Below, in pieces: positions 18,607 to 28,090 of a DNA stretch of 64,000 nucleotides. Position 1 is the first letter of the stretch, and every line of letters starts with the position of its first letter. The position numbers and the translations under genes are program-made. Source of the DNA: Cellulosimicrobium cellulans (GTDB taxonomy: Bacteria > Actinomycetota > Actinomycetes > Actinomycetales > Cellulomonadaceae); the NCBI RefSeq assembly GCF_024124905.1, contig NZ_JAMXST010000001.1:930001-994000 (forward strand). The letters are read 5' to 3'. The notes under the pieces were generated by a model that saw only the letters and a program-made list of their open reading frames with translations, had not been told where the DNA came from and did no database searches.

Positions 18607-19719
18607 GTGGATCTCGCCGTCGTCTGGTTCGTGCTCATCGCGGTCCTGTGGACCGGCTACCTCGTGCTCGAGGGCTTCGACTTCGGGGTCGGCATGCTGC
18701 TGTCGATCCTCCCGCGCGGGGACAAGGAGCACCGCGAGAAGGAGCGCCGCGTCCTCATCAACACCATCGGCCCCGTCTGGGACGGGAACGAGGTCTGGCT
18801 GCTCACCGCGGGCGGCGCGACGTTCGCCGCGTTCCCCGAGTGGTACGCGACCCTCTTCTCCGGCTTCTACCTGCCGCTCCTGCTCATCCTCGTCGCGCTC
18901 ATCGTGCGCGGCGTCGCGTTCGAGTACCGCGGCAAGATCCGCGACGAGGGCTGGGCGCGCCGCTGCGACGTCGCGATCCAGGTCGGGTCCTGGGTGCCCG
19001 CCGTGCTGTGGGGCGTCGCGTTCGCCAACCTCGTGCGCGGCGTGCAGCTCGACGCCGACCACCAGTTCGTCGGCGGGTTCTTCTCGCTCCTGTCGCCGTT
19101 CGCGCTGCTCGGCGGCCTCGTCACGCTGAGCCTCTTCCTGCTCCACGGCTCGGTGTTCGTCGCCCTGAAGACCGACGGCGAGATCCGCGCCCGGGCCCGG
19201 CAGCACGCCTCGGTCTTCGGCGTCGCGGCGCTCGTGCTCGCGGGCGGCTGGGCCGTGTGGGCGCAGGTCGCGTACTCCGTGCCGTGGACGTGGGCCGCGG
19301 TCGTGGTGGCGGCCGGCGGCCTCGTCGCGGCGCTCGTCGCCAACCGGCGCGGCGCCGAGGGGTGGGCGTTCACCGCCTCCGCCGTGACGATCGTCGCGGC
19401 CGTCGTGCTCATCTTCGGCTCGATGTACCCCGACGTCATGCCCGCCGTCGACCCCGCGAACTCGCTGACGATCCACAACGCGTCGTCCACGGACTACACG
19501 CTCACGGTGATGACCTGGGTCGCGGTGATCCTCACGCCGCTCGTCATCGCCTACCAGTCGTGGACCTACTGGGTGTTCCGCCGCCGACTGTCCACGAAGG
19601 ACATCCCCGCGCCCGTCGGCCTCTCGCTCAAGAAGGTCCGCGAGGCAGCGTTCGGCGGTGCGTCGTCGGGCGGCTCGGCCGGCCGCGACCTCGGGACCGG
19701 CGGGTCGGGAGACGCGTGA
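18607..19719 (+). CDS. cydB: Cytochrome bd oxidase subunit II
   Basis: A 370-residue CydB, the second membrane subunit of cytochrome bd oxidase. It starts with GTG at 18607 and shows the family N-terminus with LVLEGFDFGVGML, the GPVWDGNEVWLL motif and eight to nine hydrophobic segments; the last 25 residues are Gly/Ser-rich. cydA is 39 bases upstream with AGGAGA between, and the stop overlaps the GTG of cydD. Confidence 0.97.
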   Translation: MDLAVVWFVLIAVLWTGYLVLEGFDFGVGMLLSILPRGDKEHREKERRVLINTIGPVWDGNEVWLLTAGGATFAAFPEWYATLFSGFYLPLLLILVALIVRGVAFEYRGKIRDEGWARRCDVAIQVGSWVPAVLWGVAFANLVRGVQLDADHQFVGGFFSLLSPFALLGGLVTLSLFLLHGSVFVALKTDGEIRARARQHASVFGVAALVLAGGWAVWAQVAYSVPWTWAAVVVAAGGLVAALVANRRGAEGWAFTASAVTIVAAVVLIFGSMYPDVMPAVDPANSLTIHNASSTDYTLTVMTWVAVILTPLVIAYQSWTYWVFRRRLSTKDIPAPVGLSLKKVREAAFGGASSGGSAGRDLGTGGSGDA

Positions 19720-21485
19720 AGCCGCTCGACCCGCGGCTCCTGCGCCACGCGCGGGCCGCGCGAGGGTACGTCGTCCTGACGGCGGTGCTCGGGTTCGCCA
19801 CGGCGGCCCTGGTCGTCGCCCAGGCGGTCGTCCTCGCGTCGGTCCTCGCGCCGGCGATCCAGAGGACGGCCGACCTGGCCGACCTCGGGCCGCGGGTCGG
19901 ACTGCTCGCCGGGGTCGTCGCGGCCCGGGCGGCGACGTCCTGGGCGCAGGAGCGGTTCGCGCTGCGCGCCGCGACCCGGACCGTGGCCGAGCTCCGCGAG
20001 CAGGTCGTCACGCACGCCGTGGCCCTCGGGCCGCGGTGGCTCGCGTCCGGGCGTGGGCCCGAGGTCGCCACGCTCGCGACGCGCGGGCTCGACGCACTCG
20101 AGCCGTACATGGTGCGCTACCTGCCCCAGCTCCTGCTCGCCGCGACGGTCACGCCCGCGACGCTCGCCGTCGTGCTCGGACTCGACTGGGTCTCGGCGGT
20201 GATCGTCGCCGTGACCATCCCGCTCGTCCCGCTCTTCATGGTCCTCGTGGGTCGGCTCACCGCCGGGACGTCGGAGCGCCGTCTGGTCGTCATGCAGCGG
20301 CTCGGCGCCCAGGTGCTCGACCTGCTCGCGGGCCTGCCGACCCTGCTCGCGTTCGGCCGCGCGCGCGGGCCCGAGCGGCGCGTGCGGGCGCTCGGGGAGG
20401 CCAACCGGCGCGCGACCATGGGCACGCTGCGCATCGCCTTCCTCTCCGGCATGGTCCTCGAGCTCCTCACGACGCTGTCGGTGGCCGTCGTGGCCGTGGG
20501 CGTCGGGCTGAGGCTGGTGCACGGGGGCATGGAGCTCGAGCCCGCGCTCGCGGTGCTCGTGCTCGCGCCCGAGGTGTACCTGCCGCTGCGCCAGGTCGGG
20601 ATGCACTTCCACGCCTCGACCGACGGCATCGCCGCGGCCGAGCAGGCGTTCGCGATCCTCGACGAGGAGGCCGCCGAGCCCGGGACCGTCCCCGCGCCGC
20701 CGCTCGCCGGCGCGGCGATCGCCCTGCGCGGCGTGAGCGTCCGCGCCGGCGACCGCGACGTGCTGGCACCGGCCGGCCTCGACCTGGACCTCGCACCTGG
20801 GACGTCCGCAGGCCGCGTCGTGGCCCTCACCGGCCCCAGCGGCGCCGGGAAGACGACGACGGCGCTCGTCCTGCTCGGGCTCGTCCGCCCCGACCGCGGC
20901 ACCGTCACGATCACCGCGTCCGGGCGGGCGTTCGACCTCGCCGACCTCGACCCGGCCACGTACTGGTCCCAGGTCGCCTGGCTCCCCCAGCGGCCGGTGC
21001 TCGCCCCGGGGCGTCTGCGCGACGTCGTCGCGGGCGGCCTGCCCGTGGGCGACGCCGACCTCGACCGTGCCGCGCGCACCGCGGGCCTCGACTCCGTCCT
21101 CACGACGCTGCCCGACGGCTGGGACACCGAGGTGGGACGCGGCGGCGTCGGGCTGAGCGTGGGCCAGCGCCAGCGGGTCGCGCTCGCCGCGGCCCTGCTC
21201 GGCGACCCCGCCCGCGTCCCACTCGTCGTGCTCGACGAGCCCACGGCGCACCTCGACGCGCGCGGGGAGCAGGTCGTGCTCGACGCGGTTCGGGCCTTCC
21301 GCGACCAGGGCCGGACCGTCGTGGTCGTCGCGCACCGCGCATCGCTCGTCCGGGCGGCGGACGAGGTCGTCGAGGTCCGCGCGACGCCGCTCGACGACCC
21401 GGCCCTCCCCGAGCACGCTCGGCACGAGGACGCGGCCTCGCCCGCCCCTGCCGCCGCCGCGCCGACCGACGGGAGGCACCCGTGA
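19716..21485 (+). CDS. cydD: Thiol reductant ABC exporter subunit CydD
   Basis: A 589-residue ABC half-transporter: an N-terminal membrane domain (about residues 15-310) and a nucleotide-binding domain with Walker A LTGPSGAGKTTTALVL, signature LSVGQRQRVALAAALL and Walker B VPLVVLDEPTAHLD. With CydC it forms the exporter of cysteine/glutathione-type reductants or haem-related cargo needed to assemble cytochrome bd. The GTG start overlaps the cydB stop (GTGA), and its own stop overlaps the cydC start, so all four cyd genes are tightly coupled. Confidence 0.95.
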   Translation: MKPLDPRLLRHARAARGYVVLTAVLGFATAALVVAQAVVLASVLAPAIQRTADLADLGPRVGLLAGVVAARAATSWAQERFALRAATRTVAELREQVVTHAVALGPRWLASGRGPEVATLATRGLDALEPYMVRYLPQLLLAATVTPATLAVVLGLDWVSAVIVAVTIPLVPLFMVLVGRLTAGTSERRLVVMQRLGAQVLDLLAGLPTLLAFGRARGPERRVRALGEANRRATMGTLRIAFLSGMVLELLTTLSVAVVAVGVGLRLVHGGMELEPALAVLVLAPEVYLPLRQVGMHFHASTDGIAAAEQAFAILDEEAAEPGTVPAPPLAGAAIALRGVSVRAGDRDVLAPAGLDLDLAPGTSAGRVVALTGPSGAGKTTTALVLLGLVRPDRGTVTITASGRAFDLADLDPATYWSQVAWLPQRPVLAPGRLRDVVAGGLPVGDADLDRAARTAGLDSVLTTLPDGWDTEVGRGGVGLSVGQRQRVALAAALLGDPARVPLVVLDEPTAHLDARGEQVVLDAVRAFRDQGRTVVVVAHRASLVRAADEVVEVRATPLDDPALPEHARHEDAASPAPAAAAPTDGRHP

Positions 21486-23326
21486 CCGTGCCCCGCCACC
21501 GCCTCGCGAACGACCCGCTGTGGCGTGCCGTCGGGCTGCTCGACGTGCGCTGGCGCCGCGTCGTCTGGGCCGTCGTGCTCGGCACGCTCTCGCTCGGGAG
21601 CGCCGTCGGCCTCGCCGCCGTCGCCGCGTGGCTCATCGCCCGCGCCTCGCAGATGCCTCCCGTCCTCACCCTGTCGGTCGCGGTCGTCGCCGTGCGCGCG
21701 TTCGGCATCTCGCGCGGCGTCTTCCGCTACCTCGAACGCCTCGCCTCGCACGACGTCGCGCTGCGCGGCATGGCGGCCCTGCGCGCGAACCTGTACACCG
21801 CGCTGGCGGAAGGCTCCCCGGGCGCGCTCGTCGGGCTGCGGCGCGGAGACCTGCTCGCGCGGGTCGGGGCGGACGTCGACGCGGTGGGCGACGTCGTCGT
21901 GCGCGCGCTCGTCCCCGCCGGTGTCGCGCTGGCGATCTCGGTGGGATCCGTGGTGCTCGTCGGGGCGTTCCTGCCCGCCGCGGGCGTCGCGCTCGCGCTG
22001 TGCCTGCTCCTCGCCGCGGTCGTCGCGCCGTGGCTCTCCGCGCGGTCGGCGCGCGAGGTCGAGGCGCGCGGCGCGACGACGCGCGCGGCGATGACCGCGA
22101 CGACGCTCGAGATCCTCGAGCAGTCCGGCCCGCTCGCCGTCTCGGGCCGTCTCGACGCGCGCCTCGACGACCTGCGCGCGACGGACCGCGCCCTCGCGCG
22201 CGTGACCGACGACGGCGCCCGCCCCGCCGGGGTGGCCGCCGGGATCGCCGCGCTCGCGGTCGGCCTCGCCGTGCTCGCGTCGCTCCTGCTCGGCATCCCG
22301 GCCGTGACGGCCGGGACGCTCGCGCCCGTGGAGCTGTCGGTCATCGTGCTCACGCCGCTCGCGGTGTTCGAGGCCGCGAACGCCCTGCCCGCCGCCGCCG
22401 TCCAGCTCCACCGCTCGCGCCAGGCCGCGGCGCGCGTCGTCGCGCTCCTCGACGGCTCCGCACCCCGCGTCACGACGGCGGCCCCCGCTGCGGACGCGTC
22501 CGTCCCCGGTCCGGCGGAGCCGTCGTCCCCCGAGCAGGCGTCGCTCGTGCTCGACGGCGTCGCGGCCGGGTGGCCGGGCACGACGCGCGTCGTCGTGGCG
22601 GGCGTGGACCTCGACCTGCGCCCCGGGCGCGCGGTCGCGGTCGTCGGTCCGTCCGGCGTCGGCAAGACGACGCTGCTCGCGACCGCCGCCGGGCTCGTCC
22701 CCGCGCTCGCGGGGAGGGTGACGCTCGACGGAACCGACGTGAGCGCCCTCCCCCGCGAGGCCACGGCGCGCGGCGTCGTGCTCGTCGCCGAGGACGCGCA
22801 CGTGTTCGACACGACGGTGCTGGAGAACCTGCGCGTCGCGCGAGGCGACGTCACAGCCGAGGAGGCCGTGGCGACGCTGCACGACGTCGGCCTGGACGCC
22901 TGGCTCGCCGCGCTGCCGGACGGCGTCGAGACGCTGCTCGGCCCGGACGCCACGACCGTCTCCGGCGGCGAGCGTCGTCGTCTGCTCGTCGCGCGGGCGT
23001 TGTTGTCACCCGCGCCCCTGCTCCTGCTCGACGAGCCGGCCGAGCACCTCGACGCGGCCGGCGCCGACGCGCTCGTGCGGCACCTCGTCGCGACGACCCG
23101 CGCGCCGGCGGGCGCGTCGGCCGGAGGTGGCCGACGCGGCGTCGTGCTCGCGACGCACCGGCTCAGCGCGCTCGAGGCCGTCGACGAGGTGCTGCTCCTC
23201 GGTGTCCCGGACGGCGCGCCGGACGACGCCCCGGCGCGCGTCGTCGCGCGCGGGACGCACGCCGAGCTGCTCGGGCTCCCCGCCTACCGGTGGGCGCTCG
23301 ACCAGGAGACGCCCGCACCGCGGTAG
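21482..23326 (+). CDS. cydC: Thiol reductant ABC exporter subunit CydC
   Basis: A 614-residue ABC half-transporter, partner of CydD. The membrane domain spans about residues 15-320; the ATPase domain has Walker A VVGPSGVGKTTLLAT, signature VSGGERRRLLVARALL and Walker B LLLLDEPAEHLD. The GTG at 21482 overlaps the cydD stop. An insertion of about 30 Ala/Pro/Ser residues separates the two domains. It is the last gene of cydABDC and is followed by an unusual symmetric repeat/hairpin. Confidence 0.95.
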   Translation: MTVPRHRLANDPLWRAVGLLDVRWRRVVWAVVLGTLSLGSAVGLAAVAAWLIARASQMPPVLTLSVAVVAVRAFGISRGVFRYLERLASHDVALRGMAALRANLYTALAEGSPGALVGLRRGDLLARVGADVDAVGDVVVRALVPAGVALAISVGSVVLVGAFLPAAGVALALCLLLAAVVAPWLSARSAREVEARGATTRAAMTATTLEILEQSGPLAVSGRLDARLDDLRATDRALARVTDDGARPAGVAAGIAALAVGLAVLASLLLGIPAVTAGTLAPVELSVIVLTPLAVFEAANALPAAAVQLHRSRQAAARVVALLDGSAPRVTTAAPAADASVPGPAEPSSPEQASLVLDGVAAGWPGTTRVVVAGVDLDLRPGRAVAVVGPSGVGKTTLLATAAGLVPALAGRVTLDGTDVSALPREATARGVVLVAEDAHVFDTTVLENLRVARGDVTAEEAVATLHDVGLDAWLAALPDGVETLLGPDATTVSGGERRRLLVARALLSPAPLLLLDEPAEHLDAAGADALVRHLVATTRAPAGASAGGGRRGVVLATHRLSALEAVDEVLLLGVPDGAPDDAPARVVARGTHAELLGLPAYRWALDQETPAPR

Positions 23327-23328
23327 CC

Positions 23329-23400
23329 CCGAGATCGACCCGTGCGGCCGAGATCGACCCTCCGAGGGTCGATCTGGAGACCGACGGGCCGATCTCGGCC
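23329..23400. repeat. Symmetric repeat and hairpin between cydC and the M20 peptidase gene
   Basis: The 72 bases hold four related units: CCGAGATCGACCC twice in one direction (23329 and 23348), then GGGTCGATCT and GGGCCGATCTCGG in the other. The inner units make a perfect 11-bp stem (23351-23361 with 23365-23375, loop CCG) and the outer ones another 10-bp pairing (23347-23356 with 23391-23400). It lies between two convergent genes and could end transcription from both sides. Confidence 0.8.
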
Positions 23401-23417
23401 GGTGTCAGTGGTAGCCG

Positions 23418-24821
23418 TCAGCCTTCGCCGAGGCGCGCGAGGAACAGCGCCTCGCCGACCGCGAGGTTCTCGATCTCGCTCGGCGCGACCGACTCGTTCG
23501 GCGCGTGGATGAGGCACGCCGGCTCCTCGACGCCGAGCAGCACGATCTCCGCGTCCGGGTACTGCCCGGCGAGCACGTTGCACAGCGGGATCGAGCCGCC
23601 CTGCCCCGCCGTGACCGTCTCGCGCCCGTACGCGTCCGCGAGCGCCCCTGTGAGCGTGTCGAACACGTGCCCGCTCGTGCGGGCCGCGAACGGCTGCCCG
23701 ACGGCGTCGCGCTCCACGCGGACGCGCACGCCCCAGGGCGCGTGGGCCTCCAGGTGCGCGACGAGCTTGTCCTGGAGGTCCTGGGCGTCGGAGCCCGGCG
23801 GGACACGCAGGTTGAGCCGCGCCGAGGCGCGGGGCTGGATCGCCGCGGCCGAGCCGACGACGCTCGGGGCGTCGATCCCGAGGATCGTCACCACGGGCCG
23901 TGCCCAGAGCCGGTCGGCGACGCTGCCCGTCCCGACGAGGCCGACGCCGTCGAGCACTCCCGCGTCGTGGCGGAACTGCTCCTCGTCGTACGCGACGCCG
24001 TCCCAGGTCCCGTGGGTGACGGCGTCCGGCACGCCGTCGATCGTCGTGTCGCCGTGCTCGTCGCGCAGGCTCGCGAGCACGGCGACGAGCGCGGCGAGGG
24101 CGTCGGGCGCGGCCCCGCCGAACATGCCCGAGTGGATCTCGCCCTCGAGCGCCTCGACGTGCACGACGACGTTCGCCGCGCCGCGCAGCGTCACGGTGAG
24201 CGTCGGGAGGCCGAGCTCGGCGTTGCCGGTGTCCTGGACGAGCATCGCGTCGGCCGCGAGCGCCCCCGGGTTCGCCTCGACCCACCGGTCGAGGCCGCCG
24301 GTCCCCTGCTCCTCCGAGCCCTCGACGACGAGACGGACGCCGACCGGGTAGTCCTCGCCGCCGAGCGCGCGCAGCGCCCGGAGCGCGGTCAGGTGGGTGA
24401 CGATGTTCCCCTTGCAGTCGGCGGCCCCACGCCCGTAGAGCCGGCCGTCGCGCTCGGTGAGCTCGAACGGCGGGGTCGTCCACGCGGCGTCGTCGAGCGG
24501 CGGCTGCACGTCGTAGTGCGCGTAGAGGAGCACCGTGGGCGCGCCGTCGGGGCCGGGGCGGTGCCCGAGCACGACCTGCGACCCGTCGGGCGTGACCTCG
24601 AGCCGCGTGTCGATCCCCTCGGCGCGGAACGCGTCGGCGACCCACTGCGCGGCGCGCTCGCACTCGGCACGGGGGTAGAGGCGCTCGTCGGCGACGGACG
24701 GGATGGCGACGAGCGTGCGCAGGTCGTCGAGCGCACGGGGCACCAGGCCCTGGACGGCGGCACGCACCTCCTCGACGTGCCCGGTGGCGCCCGGTCGTGC
24801 TCCGGTGCTCGGCTGGCTCAC
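23418..24821 (-). CDS. M20/M25/M40 family metallo-dipeptidase
   Basis: A 467-residue zinc peptidase of the M20 family (dipeptidase / succinyl-diaminopimelate desuccinylase-like). The first metal motif is VLLYAHYDVQPP, the second YGRGAADCKGN (metal-bridging Asp), followed by the catalytic SEEQGTGG and a dimerisation domain from about residue 215; the last metal histidine is in CLIHAPNESV. It probably cleaves small peptides in the cytoplasm. The GTG at 24821 overlaps the stop of the preceding gene, and the permease upstream suggests uptake plus hydrolysis of peptides or amino-acid derivatives. Confidence 0.9.
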   Translation of the reverse strand: MSQPSTGARPGATGHVEEVRAAVQGLVPRALDDLRTLVAIPSVADERLYPRAECERAAQWVADAFRAEGIDTRLEVTPDGSQVVLGHRPGPDGAPTVLLYAHYDVQPPLDDAAWTTPPFELTERDGRLYGRGAADCKGNIVTHLTALRALRALGGEDYPVGVRLVVEGSEEQGTGGLDRWVEANPGALAADAMLVQDTGNAELGLPTLTVTLRGAANVVVHVEALEGEIHSGMFGGAAPDALAALVAVLASLRDEHGDTTIDGVPDAVTHGTWDGVAYDEEQFRHDAGVLDGVGLVGTGSVADRLWARPVVTILGIDAPSVVGSAAAIQPRASARLNLRVPPGSDAQDLQDKLVAHLEAHAPWGVRVRVERDAVGQPFAARTSGHVFDTLTGALADAYGRETVTAGQGGSIPLCNVLAGQYPDAEIVLLGVEEPACLIHAPNESVAPSEIENLAVGEALFLARLGEG

Positions 24822-25351
24822 GCGTCCTCCTCGGTCGGGGTGGCGTCGGCGCCCTCGGTGGCGTCGCTGCCCGGCTCGGTCGTGCGGCCGGGGTCGAGGT
24901 CGAGCGAGTCGACGTACGCGTCGAACGCGTCGAGCTGGTCGGGGCAGTAGACCTCGATGACGAGCCGGTCGCCCGCGAGGCGGCGCTCGTCGAGGACGGA
25001 CGGCCGCAGCCCCGGCCCGGCCGCCCCGTTCGCGGCGCCGAGGTTCGCCGTCGCCTCGACGAGGGCCGCCGGGTCCGTGCAGAACCCGCCGCCGTCGTCC
25101 CCGAGGACGTCGGCGATGGTCTCCTCGCTGAAGGCCGTGATCCCGATCTCGGCGAAGCGGTCGTGCAGCTCGGCGGCCTTCTGCTCGGCCTCGCGTGCGT
25201 CGCGGTTGGTGCGCACGTTGTGGAACACGGTCACCATGACCGCGCCGAGCGCGACGAGGAGCAGCGCGACGGCGGTGTACGTGACCCACCGCTTGGACGA
25301 GACCGGCTCGGGCTCGTGCTCGGGGACGTGGTCCGGGCGCGTCGTGGTCAT
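24818..25351 (-). CDS. Hypothetical single-pass membrane protein
   Basis: A 177-residue protein with a charged N-terminus (about 22 residues), one transmembrane segment (TYTAVALLLVALGAVMVTVF, about residues 24-43), an extracytoplasmic coiled region (REAEQKAAELHDRFAEIG) and two cysteines about 50 residues apart (FCTDP, VYCPDQ) that could form a disulfide. The tail is acidic and Thr-rich. Its start overlaps the permease stop (ATGA) and its stop overlaps the peptidase start (GTGA), so it is made together with both and may be an accessory subunit. No known family recognised. Confidence 0.8.
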   Translation of the reverse strand: MTTTRPDHVPEHEPEPVSSKRWVTYTAVALLLVALGAVMVTVFHNVRTNRDAREAEQKAAELHDRFAEIGITAFSEETIADVLGDDGGGFCTDPAALVEATANLGAANGAAGPGLRPSVLDERRLAGDRLVIEVYCPDQLDAFDAYVDSLDLDPGRTTEPGSDATEGADATPTEEDA

Positions 25352-26835
25352 GCCGCCTCGCCCTCCCCCGCCTCGTCCGCGGCGGCGATGGCCGCGGCCT
25401 CTGGGTCCTTCCAGGACGGCTTGCGCAGCAGGTAGAACAGCGCCGGGACGAGCAGGCCGATGATGCCGAGCCCGCCGCCCACGATGAGCACGTACACCCC
25501 GACGTTCCCGCTGGAGAACTGGGCCGGCGGCACGAACCCGATGATCATCGCGGCCACCGACGCGCAGAACCCGACGACGCACAGGAGCGTGAGCACGGGC
25601 GCGCGGTAGCCGCGCGGGTGGTCGGGTGCGCGACGACGCAGCCGCACCGCCGCGACGAACAGCAGCAGGTACATGACGAGGTACACCTGCGTCGTGATGA
25701 CGGACAGGATCCAGTAGGCGCTCGACACGTCCGGGATGAACGCGTAGAGGAGCGCGATCCCCGTCGTGATGAGGCCCTGGGTGACGAGGATGTTCTGCTG
25801 CACCCCGTGCTTGTTGAGGCGCTGCAGGAACGGCGGGAGGTAGCCCTCCTCGCGCGCGACCGTGAGCAGGCCCTTGGACGGCCCGGCGAGCCACGTGAGC
25901 ATGCCGCCGAGCGACGCCGCGATGAGCATGAGGCCGAGGATCGGCGTCAGCCAGCTCACGCCGAAGTTGGCGAAGAACGCGTCGAACGCCTGCATGACGC
26001 CCGCCGTGAGGCTGAGCTGGTCGGCCGGGATGACCCAGCTGATCGCCACGGCCGGGAGGATGAAGATGACGAGCACGAGCCCGATCGCGAGGAACATCGA
26101 CCGCGGGAACTCCGTCGAGGGCTTGCGCAGGCTCGTGACGTGGACCGCGTTCATCTCCATGCCCGCGTAGGACAGGAAGTTGTTGACGATGAGCACGAGG
26201 GACGCGAGGCCCGTCCAGGCAGGGAGCAGGTGCTGCGCGTCCATCGGCGCGGCCGACGGGTTGCCCTGCCCGAGGAACACGATGCCGAGCACGACGAGGA
26301 TCGCGGCCGGGATGAGCGTGCCGATGATGAGTCCCCAGCTCGACAGGCCGGCGACCGTCTTGGTGCCCTGCGAGGAGAGCCACACGCCGGTCCAGAAGAG
26401 CACGACGATGACGATCGCCACGTACAGCCCGTTGCTGGCGAGGCTCGGGTTGATGACGTACGCGAACGTGCTCGCGACGTACCCGAGCAGGCTGGGGTAG
26501 TAGAAGATCGTCATCGCGAACTGGCACCAGACGGCGAGGAAGCCGAGCGGCTTGGACACGCCGTCCGCGACCCACCGGTACACCCCGCCCGACCAGCCGG
26601 AGGCGAGCTCGGCGGACACGAGGGACGTCGGCAGCAGGAACACGAGCGCCGGGACGATGTAGAGGAACACCGCCGCGAGTCCGTAGACCGCCATCGTCGG
26701 CGCGGCGCGCAGGCTCGCGACCGACGACGTGATCATGAACGCGAGCGTGAGCCACGTGATGTAGTTCTTCGGCGTCCGTGCCGTGATCGCCGCGCGCACC
26801 TCTGCGTGCGTCGGCGCGCCCGTGGACGAGCCCAT
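25348..26835 (-). CDS. APC superfamily amino acid permease (GadC-like)
   Basis: A 495-residue permease with about twelve transmembrane segments. Features of the glutamate/GABA antiporter (GadC) branch include TMAVYGLAAVFLYIVPALVF, NFLSYAGMEMNAVHV and ITTQVYLVMYLLL. It probably imports or exchanges an amino acid or derivative across the cytoplasmic membrane; the substrate is not determined. ATG 26835 was chosen; a GTG two codons upstream is possible. It is the first gene of an overlapping three-gene operon with a small membrane protein and an M20 dipeptidase, and is divergent from a D-2-hydroxyacid dehydrogenase gene. Confidence 0.88.
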   Translation of the reverse strand: MGSSTGAPTHAEVRAAITARTPKNYITWLTLAFMITSSVASLRAAPTMAVYGLAAVFLYIVPALVFLLPTSLVSAELASGWSGGVYRWVADGVSKPLGFLAVWCQFAMTIFYYPSLLGYVASTFAYVINPSLASNGLYVAIVIVVLFWTGVWLSSQGTKTVAGLSSWGLIIGTLIPAAILVVLGIVFLGQGNPSAAPMDAQHLLPAWTGLASLVLIVNNFLSYAGMEMNAVHVTSLRKPSTEFPRSMFLAIGLVLVIFILPAVAISWVIPADQLSLTAGVMQAFDAFFANFGVSWLTPILGLMLIAASLGGMLTWLAGPSKGLLTVAREEGYLPPFLQRLNKHGVQQNILVTQGLITTGIALLYAFIPDVSSAYWILSVITTQVYLVMYLLLFVAAVRLRRRAPDHPRGYRAPVLTLLCVVGFCASVAAMIIGFVPPAQFSSGNVGVYVLIVGGGLGIIGLLVPALFYLLRKPSWKDPEAAAIAAADEAGEGEAA

Positions 26836-27087
26836 CCCCACCCCCGAAGCCGTGACCCCGCGGGGCCGACCGGGACGGCGCGCGGACGGCGCGTCGTCGG
26901 AACACCGCGAACATATCCCCGGCGGCGAGGTCGCGCCTGCGGAAGCGCAGGTGGGACGGGCGAGGCGCCCCCGAGCAGCAGCCGTGCGGCAGCCGGCCGC
27001 CCGCCGGACGGCACGGTGGTACGTTCGCGAGGCGGCCCGACCCGCGCCGGGAGGCCGCGACCTCGACGGACCACCCCGGGAGCAGCG

Positions 27088-28029
27088 TTGAAGATCCTCG
27101 TGCCCAGCACCATCGCCCTCGACGTGCGCGGCGGCCCGGGAGACCAGGTCGTCCGCTACGACGCCGCGGCACCGCTCGGTCCCGAGGACGCCGACGCCGA
27201 GGTGCTCGTGGCGTGGGCGAACACCCCCGCGAACCTCGCGGACGCCGCCGCGCGGCTCACGCGACTGCGCTGGGTCCAGACGCTCGCGGCGGGCCCGGAC
27301 GCGGTGCTGGCCGCGGGGTTCGGCCCGGACGTGACGATCACGTCCGGGCGGTCGCTGCACGACGGTCCCGTCGCTGAGCACGCGCTCGCCCTCGTCCTCG
27401 CGGCCGTGCGCCGGCTCGACGTGCTCGGGGCGGCGCAGCGCGACCACCGGTGGGACACCGCCGTGAACCGCGCCCAGGCCGACCCCGCGACGGCCGCGCG
27501 GTACACGCTCGACGGCGCGCGCGTGACGATCTGGGGTTTCGGCTCGATCGCGGCGCGGCTCGCCCCGCTGCTCGCCGCGCTGGGCGCCGAGGTGACGGGC
27601 GTCGCGAGCCGCCGTGGCGAGCGCCACGGGTTCCCCGTCATGACCGACGACGACCTCCCCGACGTGCTCGCCTCGACCGACGTGCTCGTCTCCCTGCTCC
27701 CCGCGCTCGACGCGACCCGGCACGCGTTCGACGCCGCCCGGATCGACCAGCTCCCCGACCACGCGGTCTTCGTCAACGTCGGCCGCGGCGCCACGGTCGA
27801 CGAGGACGCGCTCGTCACGGCCCTGCGCGACGGCCGCCTCGGCGGTGCCGCGCTCGACGTCACGGAGACCGAGCCCCTGCCGGAGGCGTCACCCCTGTGG
27901 GACGCGCCGCGGCTGATCCTCACGCCGCACGTCGCGGGCAACCGCCCCCAGCGCGCGTCGGACCTCGTGAACGCCAACCTCGACGCGCTCCGCGCGGGCC
28001 GCGAGCTCCGCAACGTCGTCCCCCGCTGA
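27088..28029 (+). CDS. D-isomer-specific 2-hydroxyacid dehydrogenase family protein
   Basis: A 313-residue NAD(P)-dependent dehydrogenase. The Rossmann motif is VTIWGFGSIAARLAPLL, VFVNVGRGATVDEDALV is the family signature, and a catalytic His lies in LTPHVAGN; VAEHALALVLAA is the conserved helix before the cofactor domain. It reduces 2-keto acids or oxidises D-2-hydroxyacids; the substrate is unknown. The start is a TTG at 27088 with GGGAG six bases upstream, matching the family N-terminus (KILVPSTIAL). It is divergent from the APC permease gene across about 250 bases. Confidence 0.9.
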   Translation: MKILVPSTIALDVRGGPGDQVVRYDAAAPLGPEDADAEVLVAWANTPANLADAAARLTRLRWVQTLAAGPDAVLAAGFGPDVTITSGRSLHDGPVAEHALALVLAAVRRLDVLGAAQRDHRWDTAVNRAQADPATAARYTLDGARVTIWGFGSIAARLAPLLAALGAEVTGVASRRGERHGFPVMTDDDLPDVLASTDVLVSLLPALDATRHAFDAARIDQLPDHAVFVNVGRGATVDEDALVTALRDGRLGGAALDVTETEPLPEASPLWDAPRLILTPHVAGNRPQRASDLVNANLDALRAGRELRNVVPR

Positions 28030-28090
28030 CCCGGCGACGACGGCGAGACGAACCGGAGTGCCGACGCCGGAGCGGGGGCGGGCCGACGAC

